A stretch of DNA of 64,000 bases from Symbiodinium microadriaticum (GCA_001939145.1 LSRX01000319.1:595485-659484); one strand, 5' to 3'; shown: positions 31,553 through 42,154, numbered from the stretch's first letter. Numbers and translations: made by a program. Notes: a model not told the origin generated them from the sequence alone.

Positions 31553-31723
31553 GCACCGCCCAGAAGGCGCTGATTCTGGGCAACCGCCTAAGCTTGAAGA
31601 AGCTGGTTCCTAGTAGGGAATGGGGGAATGGATCCCTATGATAGTCCCTTCAGGTCCCCTATAGTAGCCCCAAAAACCCATTCCTCCATTCCCTACTAAG
31701 AACCAGAGTTGAAGAAGCTGGAA
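31553..31723 (+). CDS. exon split by MITE J
   Basis: + strand. Acceptor GCCTCGCAG|G. The codons read TAQKALILGNRLSLKK up to 31602, then MITE J (31603-31708), then the repeated TTGAAGAAG and CTGGAA, followed by the telomere-like donor GTTTAGG at 31724. Removing J and one repeat gives an uninterrupted frame. Unknown protein. Confidence 0.5.
31603..31708. mobile_element. MITE family J copy 1
   Basis: Arms CTGGTTCCTAGTAGGGAATG and CATTCCCTACTAAGAACCAG. Flanked by the direct repeat TTGAAGAAG (31594-31602 and 31709-31717); the repeat extends to 13 bases if CTGG is counted. Confidence 0.85.
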
Positions 31724-32159
31724 GTTTAGGCTTGAGTGGTCTAGGGTTTAGTGCTTAGGGTTTCGGGTTTAGTGGTTTAGGGTTTACAGGGTTTGATGGA
31801 TTAGGGTTTAGGGCTTAACTAGGGTTCGTATGCAGGTCATTACAGGGACGAATACGAAGGGGATACCATTACTAATTATCTTCCCGTACTTGTTATTAGG
31901 GCGCAGGGGTTTCTCCCATCCGAGATCACAGAACCTCCTCCTAGAAGGCTACTCAACATAGTTTTGGGTTTAGGGTCTAGGGAGTTCCACGGTGAAGCGA
32001 ACATCTGAATAATATCTGGGTGTCGTTGCCCTAGACACTCGTGGGCTCCGGTGCTTCGGGTGAAAAGTACACTCATGGGGGTCATAAGTAGATGTTGCTA
32101 TGATTTCCTAGACTACTAGCTACCTGACTTACTGCACAACGTACTAAGTGTCCACATCC

Positions 32160-32262
32160 TGAAATATAGGGGCCTTAATTAATAACGAGATACGGGTTTT
32201 GCCCATTATACTATCATTGTAATAAGGAGACCCCCCCAAAATAGTTCAGGTAATTTTTTTAG
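32160..32262. mobile_element. MITE family G copy
   Basis: ATAGGGGCCTTAATTAATAA left arm, loop with TATACTATCATTGTAATAAGG; right arm diverged. Confidence 0.6.
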
Positions 32263-32470
32263 GCCGCTGCGGTAGGTTTTTAGGGCTTTGGGTTTAGGGT
32301 TTAGGGTTTCGCACAGTAGAAACTGACTGGTGCCAGGATGCTGTCCTTCATGGTGTAGGGTTTAGGGTTAGGTTTTTCTGTACTTATCTTTAATACTGTC
32401 TGACTGTCCTTGGTTCAAGGGTCTAGGGTTTAGGGTCTATAGGGCAGCGCAGAAAACCCGTTAAACCGAA

Positions 32471-32779
32471 ATGAACCAAAATCCTCTTAACTACAAGACA
32501 CAACAGCCTTTAAGGCCTGAAGATGAGTTCTGGCTGTGCGCCAGAGGTAAAACGCCTTTTTGTTGCCTCAAATTTGCCCATTTTCGTGTCGTTTTCAAAA
32601 ATGGAAAAGGCTTCAGGAGCTCTCGGGAAGCCTTTCTTCGTGTTAGTTGGATCAAATCAGTGCGAGTATGCTCAACTGGAGCCTGGCAGAAGACAACACA
32701 GCCCTACAAAACGCACACCTGTTATAATATCCTACAGAACCGTACAAGGCCCCCCCTAAGTGCAACTTCCAGCCAGTGA
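32471..32779 (+). CDS. ORF of about 100 codons, possible first exon
   Basis: + strand from ATG: MNQNPLNYKTQQPLRPEDEF then WLCAR and G|GTAAAA, a possible donor. The frame stays open to 32779, and a second piece after AAAAG|GC (FRSSREAFLRVSWIKSVRVC) joins in phase. Either a 102-codon ORF or two exons with a ~75-base intron. Not recognised. Confidence 0.45.
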   Translation: MNQNPLNYKTQQPLRPEDEFWLCARGKTPFCCLKFAHFRVVFKNGKGFRSSREAFLRVSWIKSVRVCSTGAWQKTTQPYKTHTCYNILQNRTRPPLSATSSQ

Positions 32780-32875
32780 TCCTTAAAACCCTTATAAGGG
32801 ATCTCATGTTCTGAAAAACCTTCTCCAATCCTTCAGGCCTGTACCCTACAGCACATGCAGTGCATACTTAAGAAT

Positions 32876-33184
32876 TTAGCCCTCTAACGTTGCGTATGAC
32901 CCAGGGACCTGTGGCAGCAGTGCCAGGTCCTCAGGCGATCCCTCCTTGGCAAGGGCGATGCCGATCTCCTTCAAGGGGTTTTTCCCCTCCAGCGTCAGGG
33001 CCAGGAGATGAAACAGGAGCTCAGAATGCCATCGGGTCCGCAGCACCGCAAAGTGGTCCACAAAGTCCGCCCACCGCGATGCCTTGTGGTCGGCACCGAG
33101 AGACGCGGAGGTTGCCACCTTCATCAGTTCGGCCTTGATCGCGTCTGGCCTCAGCTGCCGCTCCTGGATGATGCCGGGTGCAAC
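32876..33184 (-). CDS. helical protein fragment adjoining MITE J
   Basis: Minus strand. From the J border the frame reads APGIIQERQLRPDAIKAELM, then WADFVDHFAVLRTRWHSELL and NPLKEIGIALAKEGSPEDLA, ending with TAG near 32880. About 100 codons, strongly helical and Leu-rich. May be a terminal exon whose upstream side was interrupted by MITE J (33188-33288). Function unknown. Confidence 0.55.
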   Translation of the reverse strand, partial: VAPGIIQERQLRPDAIKAELMKVATSASLGADHKASRWADFVDHFAVLRTRWHSELLFHLLALTLEGKNPLKEIGIALAKEGSPEDLALLPQVPGSYATLEG

Positions 33185-33187
33185 CCA

Positions 33188-33288
33188 CTGGTTCTTAGTA
33201 GGGAATGGGGAATGGATCCCTATGATAGCCCTTTAAGGTCCCCTAGTTATCCCAAAAACCCATTCCTCCATTGCCTATTAAGAACCAG
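33188..33288. mobile_element. MITE family J copy 2
   Basis: CTGGTTCTTAGTAGGGAATG to CATTGCCTATTAAGAACCAG. No clear flanking duplication. Confidence 0.85.
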
Positions 33289-33609
33289 TCAGATGAGGGT
33301 CACTTTAAGCCCACAGTATAGGCTGGATGCGCATGGACCCTCGGGCCTCCTCCTCCTACTTCTAGTGCCAGCCTAAACCCCAAACCCTAAATCTTATAAG
33401 CCCTAAACCCTAAACCCCCAAACCTCAAACCCCAGACCCATTAAATCTGAACCCTAAGCCCTAAACCTTAAACCCTCAATTCAACCCAAAACCCCCAAAC
33501 CCATTAACTGTGACCGCTAAGCCCTAAAAGGTGCCACTGTAGGGGACGGACCGCCTTAAATCGAGCCAGGTCGGCACCTTTTCAGCTTTCAGAGGCTCAG
33601 AGCTGGCGT

Positions 33610-33975
33610 AATGTTGGGGTTGGGTACTGCCCCCACACAGTAACAGTCTATATAGGGCTTAGGGTTTAGGGTTTAGGGTTTATGGGGTTTAGGGTTTAGG
33701 GTGTAATGTTGGGGCTGGCTACTGCCTCATACAGTAACAGTCTAAAATAGGGTTTAGGGATTAGGGTTTAGGGGTTTAGGGTTTAGGGGTTCAGGGGGTT
33801 TAGGGGTCTTTGGATTTAGGGGCTTTAGGGCTTCAGGTTTAGGGTTTAGGGGGTACTGCCCCCATACAGTACCAGTCCATAATATACTAGGGCTACGATA
33901 GAGGGCCTTATATATCCATATTCTGAATATTATCGCAACTGTTACTGAGTGGGGGCAGTGTCCAATGTTGGGGCC
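33610..33975. mobile_element. element O, left arm repeated three times
   Basis: The left arm (GGGTACTGCCCCCACACAGT) occurs at 33625, 33716 (diverged) and 33851. A single right arm ACTGTTACTGAGTGGGGGCA lies near 33938. AATGTTGGGG occurs at both outer edges. Telomere-like repeats separate the left arms. Confidence 0.65.
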
Positions 33976-34049
33976 TTCATAATTGGAGTAGTGGGTTTTG
34001 GGCTCCGTTAAACGGGGTATATAAGGCTTCTATAATAAGGGTTCTATAA

Positions 34050-34151
34050 GTGTTCTATGATGTATGGGCCTTAATAATTCGAATGGGAGTTGGGCTCCTT
34101 CATAGTGTAGTGACAATAAGGGGCCCTAAGGAAGATTATTGGTAATTGTTC
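34050..34151. mobile_element. MITE family G copy (diverged)
   Basis: ATGGGCCTTAATAATTCGAA left arm, TTGGTAATTGTTCAGGC right arm. Confidence 0.55.
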
Positions 34152-34488
34152 AGGCTTCTAGAGTAGGTGTAAGGGTTTAGGGGTGTAGAGGTCTTAAAGG
34201 TTTAGGGGTGAAGGGTCATTTTATGGTTTATGTAGGGGTTTAGGGTTTAGGGTCATTTTAAGGTTTAGGCCTTTAGGGGTATTTGAGGGTCTAGGGGTGT
34301 AGGGTCAAGTTAGGGTTTAGGACTTAGGAGTTAGGGGTTTAGGGTTTGGGCTCAGGAGTGTTGGGGGTTTCGGGCCGCTTTAGGGTTCCATGCCGGGCTA
34401 TGATGGCGCAAAAGGCCTTATGGAGTTTGATACGGCGTTTTTTTTGTGCGGGTTTGCCTTTGTTCTGGAGCCTACCCTAATTACGATA

Positions 34489-34562
34489 ACCTACTTTGTT
34501 AAGGGGTCCCTGAAAATTCGAAACTAGGGTTTGTAAGAGGAGCCTACGCAAAAGTAGGTGAT
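34489..34562. mobile_element. MITE family M-like copy
   Basis: AACCTACTTTGTTAAGG and CGCAAAAGTAGGTGA arms, diverged body. Confidence 0.4.
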
Positions 34563-34737
34563 GGTAGCTTGAGGAATAGGGCTCGGGGCTTTGAGTGCTT
34601 TGGGGTGTTGTCTCCCAAAGGGTCCAACGTACCTGTATAGTAGGATTTAGGGTTTTATACACAAAGGAAATACTGCTATGGTTTGGACAATTACTCCCCG
34701 TATATTAAGTATCTCGGAGACTCCTGTCGTGGGTCAC

Positions 34738-34955
34738 CGCCTTTCTGAGAGAACTACTTGTCGCCTTGGTTCCAAGATCGGTCTGCCAATTGAAGGACTT
34801 GTCGCCGTGCTTGATGAGGACATTGATGAAGGCATTGCGGTCAATCGCTGAAGTCGTGTTTTGCCTGGTCTGCATCTGAGCCCTCATTGACTTCAAGAGC
34901 TTTGAGAACTCATTAATGACGGCAATGTCCTCCTCGTAAAAGGCCTGATTTGCTT
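34738..34955 (-). CDS. exon of about 72 codons
   Basis: Minus strand. Acceptor GCGATTCCAG|AAG, donor AAGGCG|GTGACC. Contains ANQAFYEEDIAVINEFSKLL, MRAQMQTRQNTTSAIDRNAF and INVLIKHGDKSFNWQTDLG. Good codon structure and an alpha-helical profile. Reading further upstream gives a hydrophobic stretch that is more likely intron. Unknown protein. Confidence 0.6.
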
Positions 34956-35351
34956 CTGGAATCGCGAGAGACGTGCTCAGGGTAAGCATAGCAACACAAA
35001 GCCAGAAAGTACAAAAGGGAGGCACCCGAACAAAAACTTCTGAGGGGGATGCACCGGAGCGGTGGGGGGTTTGCTCCAGAACCATTCGAACGGAGCATAG
35101 GCCAAGAATAACAACATCTGGGTTCAGGACTTAGGGGTTTAGGATTTAGGTTTTTGGGGTGAAGGTTGCTGGAGTTTATAGGTATCAAAAACATCCTAAT
35201 CGCAATTCTCCATAAACACTTCTCGCAATCCCAGAGAGCCCGAGACCCATTAAACAAATAATATGCTTGCAATCATCATATTCAGGCCCTATAACTTAAG
35301 GTAATATATTCCTTCATTAAGGAGTATCGGGCATTCTCGGATCACAAGCAG

Positions 35352-35432
35352 GCTTCGAGCAAAGAGGTGTGGCACCTGCAAAAGTCAACACCCGGCTTCT
35401 GGGAAGCCGAGGGGACAGAAGCTTATGCTGGT
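35352..35432 (+). CDS. exon A of a + strand gene
   Basis: Acceptor ACAAGCAG|GCT. Twenty-seven codons including SSKEVWHLQKSTPGFWEAEG and TEAYAG. Donor GCTGGT|GTTTAT, phase 0. The intron that follows (35433-35529, 97 bases) is almost entirely telomere-like repeat. Confidence 0.65.
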
Positions 35433-35529
35433 GTTTATGGTTCAGGGCTTAGGGTTCAGGGTTTAGGGGTTCAGGGTTTAGGAGTTTAGGGTTTACGGAT
35501 TTTAGTGGTTTTGGGTTCCACCACTAAAG

Positions 35530-35635
35530 GCAACCATATCTGAGCAAAGCAAGGAAAACGCAATTGCAGATCTCAAGGCTCTGGATCCTAAACACGACCC
35601 AGCCGCTGTTGAGAAGTATGTAACAAAGGGCCGGA
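35530..35635 (+). CDS. exon B of the same gene
   Basis: Acceptor CACTAAAG|GCA in phase with exon A. Contains TISEQSKENAIADLKALDPK and HDPAAVEKYVTKGR; donor CCGGA|GTAATT, phase 1. Charged helical region; family not recognised. Confidence 0.7.
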
Positions 35636-35912
35636 GTAATTAGCAATATTATTCTTTAGGGTTCCGTCGTGTTAACTCGAATAGACCCTGTAAACCTTAA
35701 ATATTAAACGTAAAACTCTAAACCCCTAAACCCTATGCCGTAAGACTCTATTCCAACTGCCAAGGCCCCCCCTGAAGCTTAAAGACCAGTTTCCTTGTAA
35801 AAGAGCCCTTGGCCCTTGAAGGAACCCTGCACTAACAATTAAGACTTTCAAAGTCCCCAAAACCCTAAACCCTAAACCCTAAGACTTTCAAAGTCCCCAA
35901 CACCCTCAGTGT

Positions 35913-36026
35913 CTTATGGGGGTTTCCGAAAATAGGGGACCCTAACATAGTACCCCAAATAGTAGGATCCTTATTATAAGGACCCCAAAATAAGGTACCC
36001 CGTATTTTCGGAAAGTCCCTTATGGG
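35913..36026. mobile_element. MITE family I copy 2
   Basis: GGTTTCCGAAAATAGGGG to TATTTTCGGAAAGTCC, flanked by the 8-bp direct repeat CTTATGGG. It lies in the intron between exons B and C. Confidence 0.8.
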
Positions 36027-36121
36027 ACCGTGACATAGAGGAGCCCTCTATGAAAGTCATATAATAAAGTACCGGTCATATATCAAGATCCCCATAAAAA
36101 CCCTCCTCTTCTTCCTTAAAG

Positions 36122-36231
36122 CTCCGAATGCCCTCTTATTCAATAGCCGGGCCCAAAAAACGTTGAAACTTTCTAAAATCGATCAAACAAATAAGGCCAA
36201 CATGCTTAAAGCCCTCCCATTGGCTAAGGAA
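36122..36231 (+). CDS. exon C of the same gene
   Basis: Strong pyrimidine tract CCTCCTCTTCTTCCTTAAAG before it. Two bases complete exon B's split codon, then PNALLFNSRAQKTLKLSKID and QTNKANMLKALPLAKE, donor GAA|GTAACC. The phase match across A-B-C is the main support. Confidence 0.7.
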
Positions 36232-36234
36232 GTA

Positions 36235-36465
36235 ACCCTAAACCCTAAAGCCTAAAGTACCCGAAATACCCTAAAACCCTAAACCCTAAACCCTAAACCC
36301 TAAATTCCCTAAACCCTCAAACCCTAAATTCCCTAAACCCCAAAACCCTAATCCCCCAAAACCCTAAACCCCAAAACCCTAAATTCCCTAAACCCTCAAA
36401 CCCTAAATTCCCAAAACCCTCAAACCCTAAATTCCCTAAACCCCAAGACCCTAAACCCCTGATTC
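36235..36465 (-). repeat. telomere-like tract, C-strand
   Basis: CCCTAAATTCCCTAAACCCT higher-order units, immediately after exon C. Confidence 0.85.
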
Positions 36466-36483
36466 ATGCTCCTGCTGTTACAG

Positions 36484-36542
36484 CGGGGGCCCGGATCTGA
36501 GGTCAGCGCTGTTGTCAGAGAGGATACCTCAAAAAGCCGATG
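36484..36542 (+). CDS. possible exon D
   Basis: Acceptor CTGCTGTTACAG|CGG, phase 0 like the end of exon C. Contains GPGSEVSAVVREDTSKSR, donor TG|GTGTTC (or earlier GAG|GTCAGC). Less certain than A to C. Confidence 0.4.
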
Positions 36543-37246
36543 GTGTTCTAGGGTTTAGAGTAGTCTTTACATAGTGTTTAAAAAGCCGATTAGGGTTTAG
36601 AGTAGTCTTTATTTAGTGTTTAAAGCCGATTAGGGTCTGGGGGTTAGGGCCGATGATGGTTTAGGGTTTAGGGTTTAGGGGTTTAGGGTTTAGGGCCTAT
36701 TAGGGCTCAGGGTAATGTTGTAAGGTTTGGGGCCATTTAGTAAGGCTTTAGGATGTAGGGCTTAAGGCATCTACGTTGCGGTCTTCTCGATTTCGAAGAA
36801 TCGAGGGCTTCGGGCTCCATCTGTTGGGGTTCCACGTGTTCCGGTAGTTACAAGGTTTAGGGTTTAGGTTTTATAGGGATTACAAGGTTTTCCTGGACCT
36901 GCCACTTGTAGGTTCTGATCCTATGCCCTGATATAAACAGTCATTGGGAGCCTACAAGAAAGTGGATACTGGTAGCTCTAAACAGGATTCCCGGCTTTGC
37001 GCACCTGAAACCCTAAACAGCCGGTTTAGGCTTCTAGGGTTCAAGGTCTACAAACGGAGAGACGTCAGGAGATGGTACACGGTGGTATCCTTCTTGTCTG
37101 AGGGCCCTGATGGCCTGGAAGGTCAGGGACCCTAAACCCTTAAACCCTCAACCCCTTAGGGGTTTAGGGGTTGAGGTGTTTAGTGCTGTTTTTTTAGGGT
37201 TTAGGGTTTAGAGTTTAGGGCTTAAGCCCTAAATCCACCTGGATCT

Positions 37247-37471
37247 CTAGTAGCTCCATCTCGGCGACCACGGCACTCCCAGGACCTTCGTCTGCCGGTC
37301 GACAATTTTAGGGTTTGCGGTGGTCGCATCCGAAGTGTATTGAGCGGCCCTGCACAGAAGGGCTGAACTTGCCTGGTACTCTTTGGCTATGCGACCACAG
37401 CCAAAATGGTCAGAGACGCACTTTCGATTGCAACCCACAAAGAGAACAGCCGCGAGCGACAAATCCAACAA
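37247..37471 (-). CDS. coding-like tract, unknown
   Basis: Minus strand, 74 open codons, with LSLAAVLFVGCNRKCVSDHF and EYQASSALLCRAAQYTSD. Possible hydrophobic leader. No family recognised. Confidence 0.3.
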   Translation of the reverse strand: MLDLSLAAVLFVGCNRKCVSDHFGCGRIAKEYQASSALLCRAAQYTSDATTANPKIVDRQTKVLGVPWSPRWSY

Positions 37472-37739
37472 GAGACTTCAGATGATCCGACCAAACACCC
37501 CTAAACCCTAAGCACCCCGGCCCCACGCCCAAAAGCCCTAGCCTAGACCTCCAAAGCCGCCTTGAACTCTTCTTGATGTTACTATCCTTTCGAACCCCCT
37601 AAACCCCAAACCGTAAACCTGAAAAACCTAAACCCTATCCGGACATAAATGGCCAGGGAAGCATGTGGCCCCGCGAACCGCGGGTACGCTGCTCTTGAAA
37701 GTTTGAGGTTAATGGTCTTTTTTGGCGCATTGCCAAACC

Positions 37740-37965
37740 CTAAAACTCTAAGACACCCAAACCCTTAAAAGCCACCATCAAACCCCATAAACCCTTAAAA
37801 GCCCTATAAACCCCATAAAAACCCTTAAAAGCCCCCATAAACTCCCAGAAACCCTTAAAAGCCCCCTATAAAGCCCCCATTTAAAAAAAAAAAAACCTTA
37901 AAAGCCCCCATAAGCCCTTAAAGGCCCCCATCAAACCCCATGAATACCCTTAAACGCCCCTAAAC
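37740..37965 (-). repeat. minisatellite CCCATAAACCCTTAAAAGC
   Basis: About 9 imperfect ~23-bp units including an A-run of 13. Confidence 0.8.
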
Positions 37966-38224
37966 CCCACAGAAAGCTTGAGCCCAAGCTGCTCGAAGGA
38001 GGCTCCCCGGGCTCTGCGACCCAGGCTTCCAGCGAGGGCGCTTCCGTCGAGCGCGGCTCGATGCCTCGCCGGATTTTTTTCTTAAAGGGTCCGAGTTTGG
38101 GTTTGGAGTTTAGGGGGGGTTTAGGGTTTAGGGGTTTAGGAGGGTTTCGGGGGGTTTAGGGGGGTTTAGGGGGGCTTAGGGGGGTTTAGGGCAGTTTAGG
38201 GCTTTAGGGCTTTAGGGTCTTAGG

Positions 38225-38322
38225 GTTGATGATATAAATCCTGCATTACCCACAACAAGGAGTAGGCCAGAATTTCCATAGTTTAGGGTGTTTAAGGTAG
38301 TGCAGGATTTATACCATCAGCC
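38225..38322. mobile_element. MITE family B copy 4
   Basis: GTTGATGATATAAATCCTGC to GCAGGATTTATACCATCAGC. Confidence 0.85.
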
Positions 38323-39579
38323 GTAGTTTAGGGTTTAGAGTTTGGGAGGGTTGGGGGTTTAGGGTTGAGGGCTTAAGGGGTTTAGGGTTTAGGACTTAGG
38401 CTCCATGTACTCTTTTAGGGTGCCTTTAGGGGTTCTTTTCCGGTTTAGGGTTTAGGGTTGCATAACACCCCAAACCGTGACCCCGATAACCCTGACTTGC
38501 GCTGTCGGAGATAACTTTGTAGAACTATATATAAATAGCCCCAGTCACACTGTCATGACTATCTCATCGCACGCTGCTGGAAACAATGGTGTACTCTGAA
38601 ACGCGTACGAAACCCTACAGAATGACCGACCACACCCCTCGTGTAGTGCATTGCGCTTCTGGAGCCCTATGAGCCAAGTACCTAATAATCGTATACTCTC
38701 CCGAACACTTTCCCACATCAACCCCAAACCCTAAACCGAAACCCAAGTACCGAAGTATTGGGTCCCAAGGTTGGGGGGAGGCCGAAAGGGTCCCTGATAA
38801 CCCAAACCCTAAACCCTTATGCTACCCTTCTGGGTCCCTTAAGGGAACCCTAGTTTCCCTAAACATGATACCCTAAACCTTGTACCCTAAACCCTAAACC
38901 CTTCTGCTACCCTGGTTAAACCCTTAAGGCACCCCTTAGAGGCATGCTGCACTTGGAAGGGCCTGCCAATGGCTCTGCAGGTGCCGCTGCGCAGGCGCGC
39001 AGTGGCGGAGCAACTGCCAGGCTCCCACCAGTCTCTAAAGCTTCGGTTTAGGGTTTAGGGTTTAGGGGTTGGGGGTTTAGGGCTTAAGGGGCTTTAGGGT
39101 TTAGGCTTAGGGTAGCTATCACTCGTAAACTAGTATAAAGGGTACGTGTACAGTTGGGCCGTAGTGTCCGTCTAAGGATATGTTCTGCTGTTCTGAAACA
39201 GTGTCAAATGTTTCAAGATTCCGACTTTCGATTCTTTGGAAATTAGGGTCTAGGAGCTAAGGTTCAGGAATCGTGGCGTAACGGATGCATTGGCCTACGG
39301 TTTGGGTTTGGCGTTTATCGCTGAGGGCTCAGACCTTAGCATGGGGGAGCGCTGGTGGAACCTTGGGTTGCTTGTTTGGGCGTTGGCTTCAATTGGGTTT
39401 GCATTCCTCATTTCTTCCCCTAGGACACATGACATACAGTCTTCCACGTATACTTGTTCGTAGACCCCCCAGCATGAAAATCGACCCTGGCCTGGGCCAA
39501 GCAACACTAGATTGCCGTGGAGTTTAGGGTTTGGGGTCTTGAGCCCAGCTTGGGGCCTTAGGGGGTGTGGGGATTGAAC

Positions 39580-40234
39580 ATTACGGCCGCCCGTGGACTC
39601 GATCCAGGTAATATCGTTAGGTCGGAGGGAGCCTTGCGTACCCTCGGTGAGGGCCTGGAAGGTGGTTCTCAGCAGCTCCACTCGGTCATGCTGATTCGCG
39701 CTGCTATAAATATTGCACTGCACTCACTCCCTGGAGAAGTTCGAGAGGCTCTTTCTGGGAGAACTTCTGGGTGATGGACCGCCATTTGTTCTGGACCAGT
39801 CGTCTGTCTGAATACATCGAGTCAAGGCAGTCGGCTAAATCTCGCCGACAGATCTCCACAAGCAAAGAGCGCTCGTTCCAGGCACTCGTCTCTAGTTTGT
39901 TTACGACGTTGCCGCTGACATAGACAATGGGATCGTTGCTGGTCAACACACAAATGACGTTCTCTTTGCCAGATCGATTCCATTCGTAATCAACTTCTCC
40001 ATCAGTTTTTGGAACAGCAATTTGAAAGGACTCGTTGTCAAGCATGTTCAGCATATCCGCCCAAGCTAATGGGGGATGTGGCCAACGAAAATCTTTCCAA
40101 ACCACAGCCTTCTTGCCAAGCAAAGCCTGAAACGAGACCTTGAAGCCTAAACGTCGTATGTGCAAAACATAAATCCTCAAATGACAACCCTTACCAAGGC
40201 TTTTGGGCCCAAAAATTGATGCTAAGGGTAAGGG
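39580..40234 (-). CDS. SF3-helicase-like ATPase fragment
   Basis: Minus strand. The open frame begins in telomere-like repeat at 40234 with SIFGPKSLGKG (40187-40219), a P-loop-like GPxxxGK whose usual S/T is Gly. Then KKAVVWKDFRWPHPPLAWAD gives a Walker-B-like VVWKDF, and NVICVLTSNDPIVYVSG gives a sensor-like TSND. The order and spacing match superfamily-3 helicases of small DNA replicons. A 48-base GTAAGG..GTTTAG stretch between P-loop and Walker B could be an intron. The main frame stops at 39704; a shifted frame continues with DRVELLRTTFQALTEGTQGS to about 39590. The N-terminal half is missing. Could be a captured Rep-type gene or a transposon helicase. Confidence 0.6.
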
Positions 40235-40373
40235 TTAGGGCTTAGGGTTTAGGGTTTAGACCCTAAACCCTAAACCCCTAAACCCGAAACCCTAAACCCC
40301 TAAACAAACACACTCAAATGATAAGGGTTTAGGGTTTTTTTAAACGCTATCCCCGACTCGCAGATGCCTGCCA

Positions 40374-40437
40374 CTGGCTCTGTAGGTGGCAACGACGACA
40401 TGGAGGTCCGTGTGTTAGCTAGCGTGTTACTCGGCTA
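40374..40437 (+). CDS. possible exon cut by MITE A
   Basis: + strand after ACTCGCAG. Encodes MPATGSVGGNDDMEVRVLAS then VLLG and runs directly into MITE A at 40436. Unknown protein. Confidence 0.35.
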
Positions 40438-40527
40438 CCCATAGGCCCCTAAGTGGTTCCTTTTTGGATTACCTTTTTGGATTCTAAATACGAACCACGA
40501 AAAGGAACTACTTAGGGGCCTATGGGT
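40436..40527. mobile_element. MITE family A copy 15
   Basis: TACCCATAGGCCCCTAAG to CTTAGGGGCCTATGGGTA, near-perfect arms. Confidence 0.9.
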
Positions 40528-41488
40528 AAACTCACATCTTGTGGGATTGTCATCTCAGCAACTTTGCTGTCTGAGCACTTAGGGTGTTGGGTCTCTTCTG
40601 GGCTTTGAAGGGGTGTAGGGCGGTAGTGGCATCCTGAACCGTTCGTCCTTCACAGCATTCAAGACGCCATGTGCTACCGTTGAGCAAAGCTCCCTAGACC
40701 CTCAGGCACTAAACCCGACTAAACCCTAAATGCTAGAACCTTGAACTGCAACGCTACAAATCCCACAGTCCTGGCCAAGATCTCATACAAGAACTCACAA
40801 TCAGACTGATTTCTCGGATCCTTTATACCGCGACTATCTTGGGGAACTTCTTCTCTCTCCTATTCCGAGCACACCAAGCACTGAACCGCACGCGCACTCG
40901 TGGGCCAAACGCTGCGGCCGCACGAAGCTTCCGGAGTGTCTTGTCTTGCCCCAACTTATGGTTCAGGCTCCTCCTTGTCCAATATCATGGAGAACTAAAA
41001 ATCGATCATATTTGGGATTATTCAGGGATTATACTACCAAAAAAAATGCTCAAGATTACCTACTCTACCACTGAGGGCTTCAAGTGGAAGCTGAAAGGCC
41101 CTGAGCCCCAACACTGACCAGTCCAACCGCCACGCAGCCGCGCAGCAGCGTAAGTGCTCCGTCTACAACAGCAGTGCACTGCTCAGTCCTTGAGGTATAC
41201 TGGGGCATGGTGTCCTACGTTGGAGTATAGTCACATGTTGGGGCATCTGAAAGGGTGTAGTGTAGTATGTTCGAGTGATGTTAGGCTATAACCCTGAGCG
41301 CTAAGTAGGGCTGCAGCCACATACGCGGCCGAGTTTATTAACTGGGTTCATGGTCACTGGCTGATGTTGTACTAAGTTGGGGCTTCTACAATAGGAATAT
41401 CTACTTAAGACATCTTTGGCCTTTTATACCCCCTCCCCTTTCCTCAAACCTTAATCCCTAATCCCCCAAACCCTACCCTAACCCCAAG

Positions 41489-41562
41489 TAACCTACGGCT
41501 TTAAGGAGTTTCACAAAGAAATCATAATAAGGAAGCCTAAAATGGTAGGTTCGTTGGGGTCC
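41489..41562. mobile_element. MITE family M copy
   Basis: AAGTAACCTACGGCTTTAAG to CTAAAATGGTAGGTTCG. Confidence 0.6.
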
Positions 41563-41605
41563 GGTCCAGGTGTACAATCCTAGAAACAAGGCAATAAATG
41601 GGCCT

Positions 41606-41697
41606 TTATGGTTACCTATGCTATTTTGGGGTGTTCCTTATTATATCTATACTATGAAGGATCCCAAAACCCTATTCTAATTATTAAGGCCCCGATA
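41606..41697. mobile_element. MITE family G copy
   Basis: Right arm AACCCTATTCTAATTATTAAGG intact; left arm diverged (GGTTACCTATGCTATTTTGG). Confidence 0.6.
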
Positions 41698-42057
41698 TTA
41701 TTTCGGATCCCCGAGCGCTGTGCCAGGGCATGAGACCGTGGGCACGTCCTCAAAATCGAAATGAACCTTAAACGAGTTCCTTGTGGGGTTTCCTTAAGGG
41801 TTCCCTTTAGGGTGTCGTGGGTACGTAACAACATTTTTCCTGAAAGGGCGCAGGTCCTTGGAATATAGAAGCCGGAATATGTACCTACATTAGTCCTTCA
41901 GGGTTCCTTACGATAGCCCTTAAGGGTTCCTTACGATATTTTATACCATAACATGTGCCAACACCCTGTTCTCATCCACAGCCACAAGCAAGCAAGCTCT
42001 TTCTGCGGCCCTAGCCCATGCGGATAGGAGCCACATACCCCGAAGATACCACCGAAC

Positions 42058-42148
42058 ACACCCCAGCAGCTCCTTTTTGGGGATTACCTTAGAGGATTCT
42101 AAATATAAACCCATAAAAAAGGAACTACCTACAAGTAGGGGCCTATGA
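42058..42148. mobile_element. MITE family A copy 16 (left arm truncated)
   Basis: CAGCTCCTTTTTGGGGATTA to GTAGGGGCCTATGA. Confidence 0.75.
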
Positions 42149-42154
42149 TTACCG

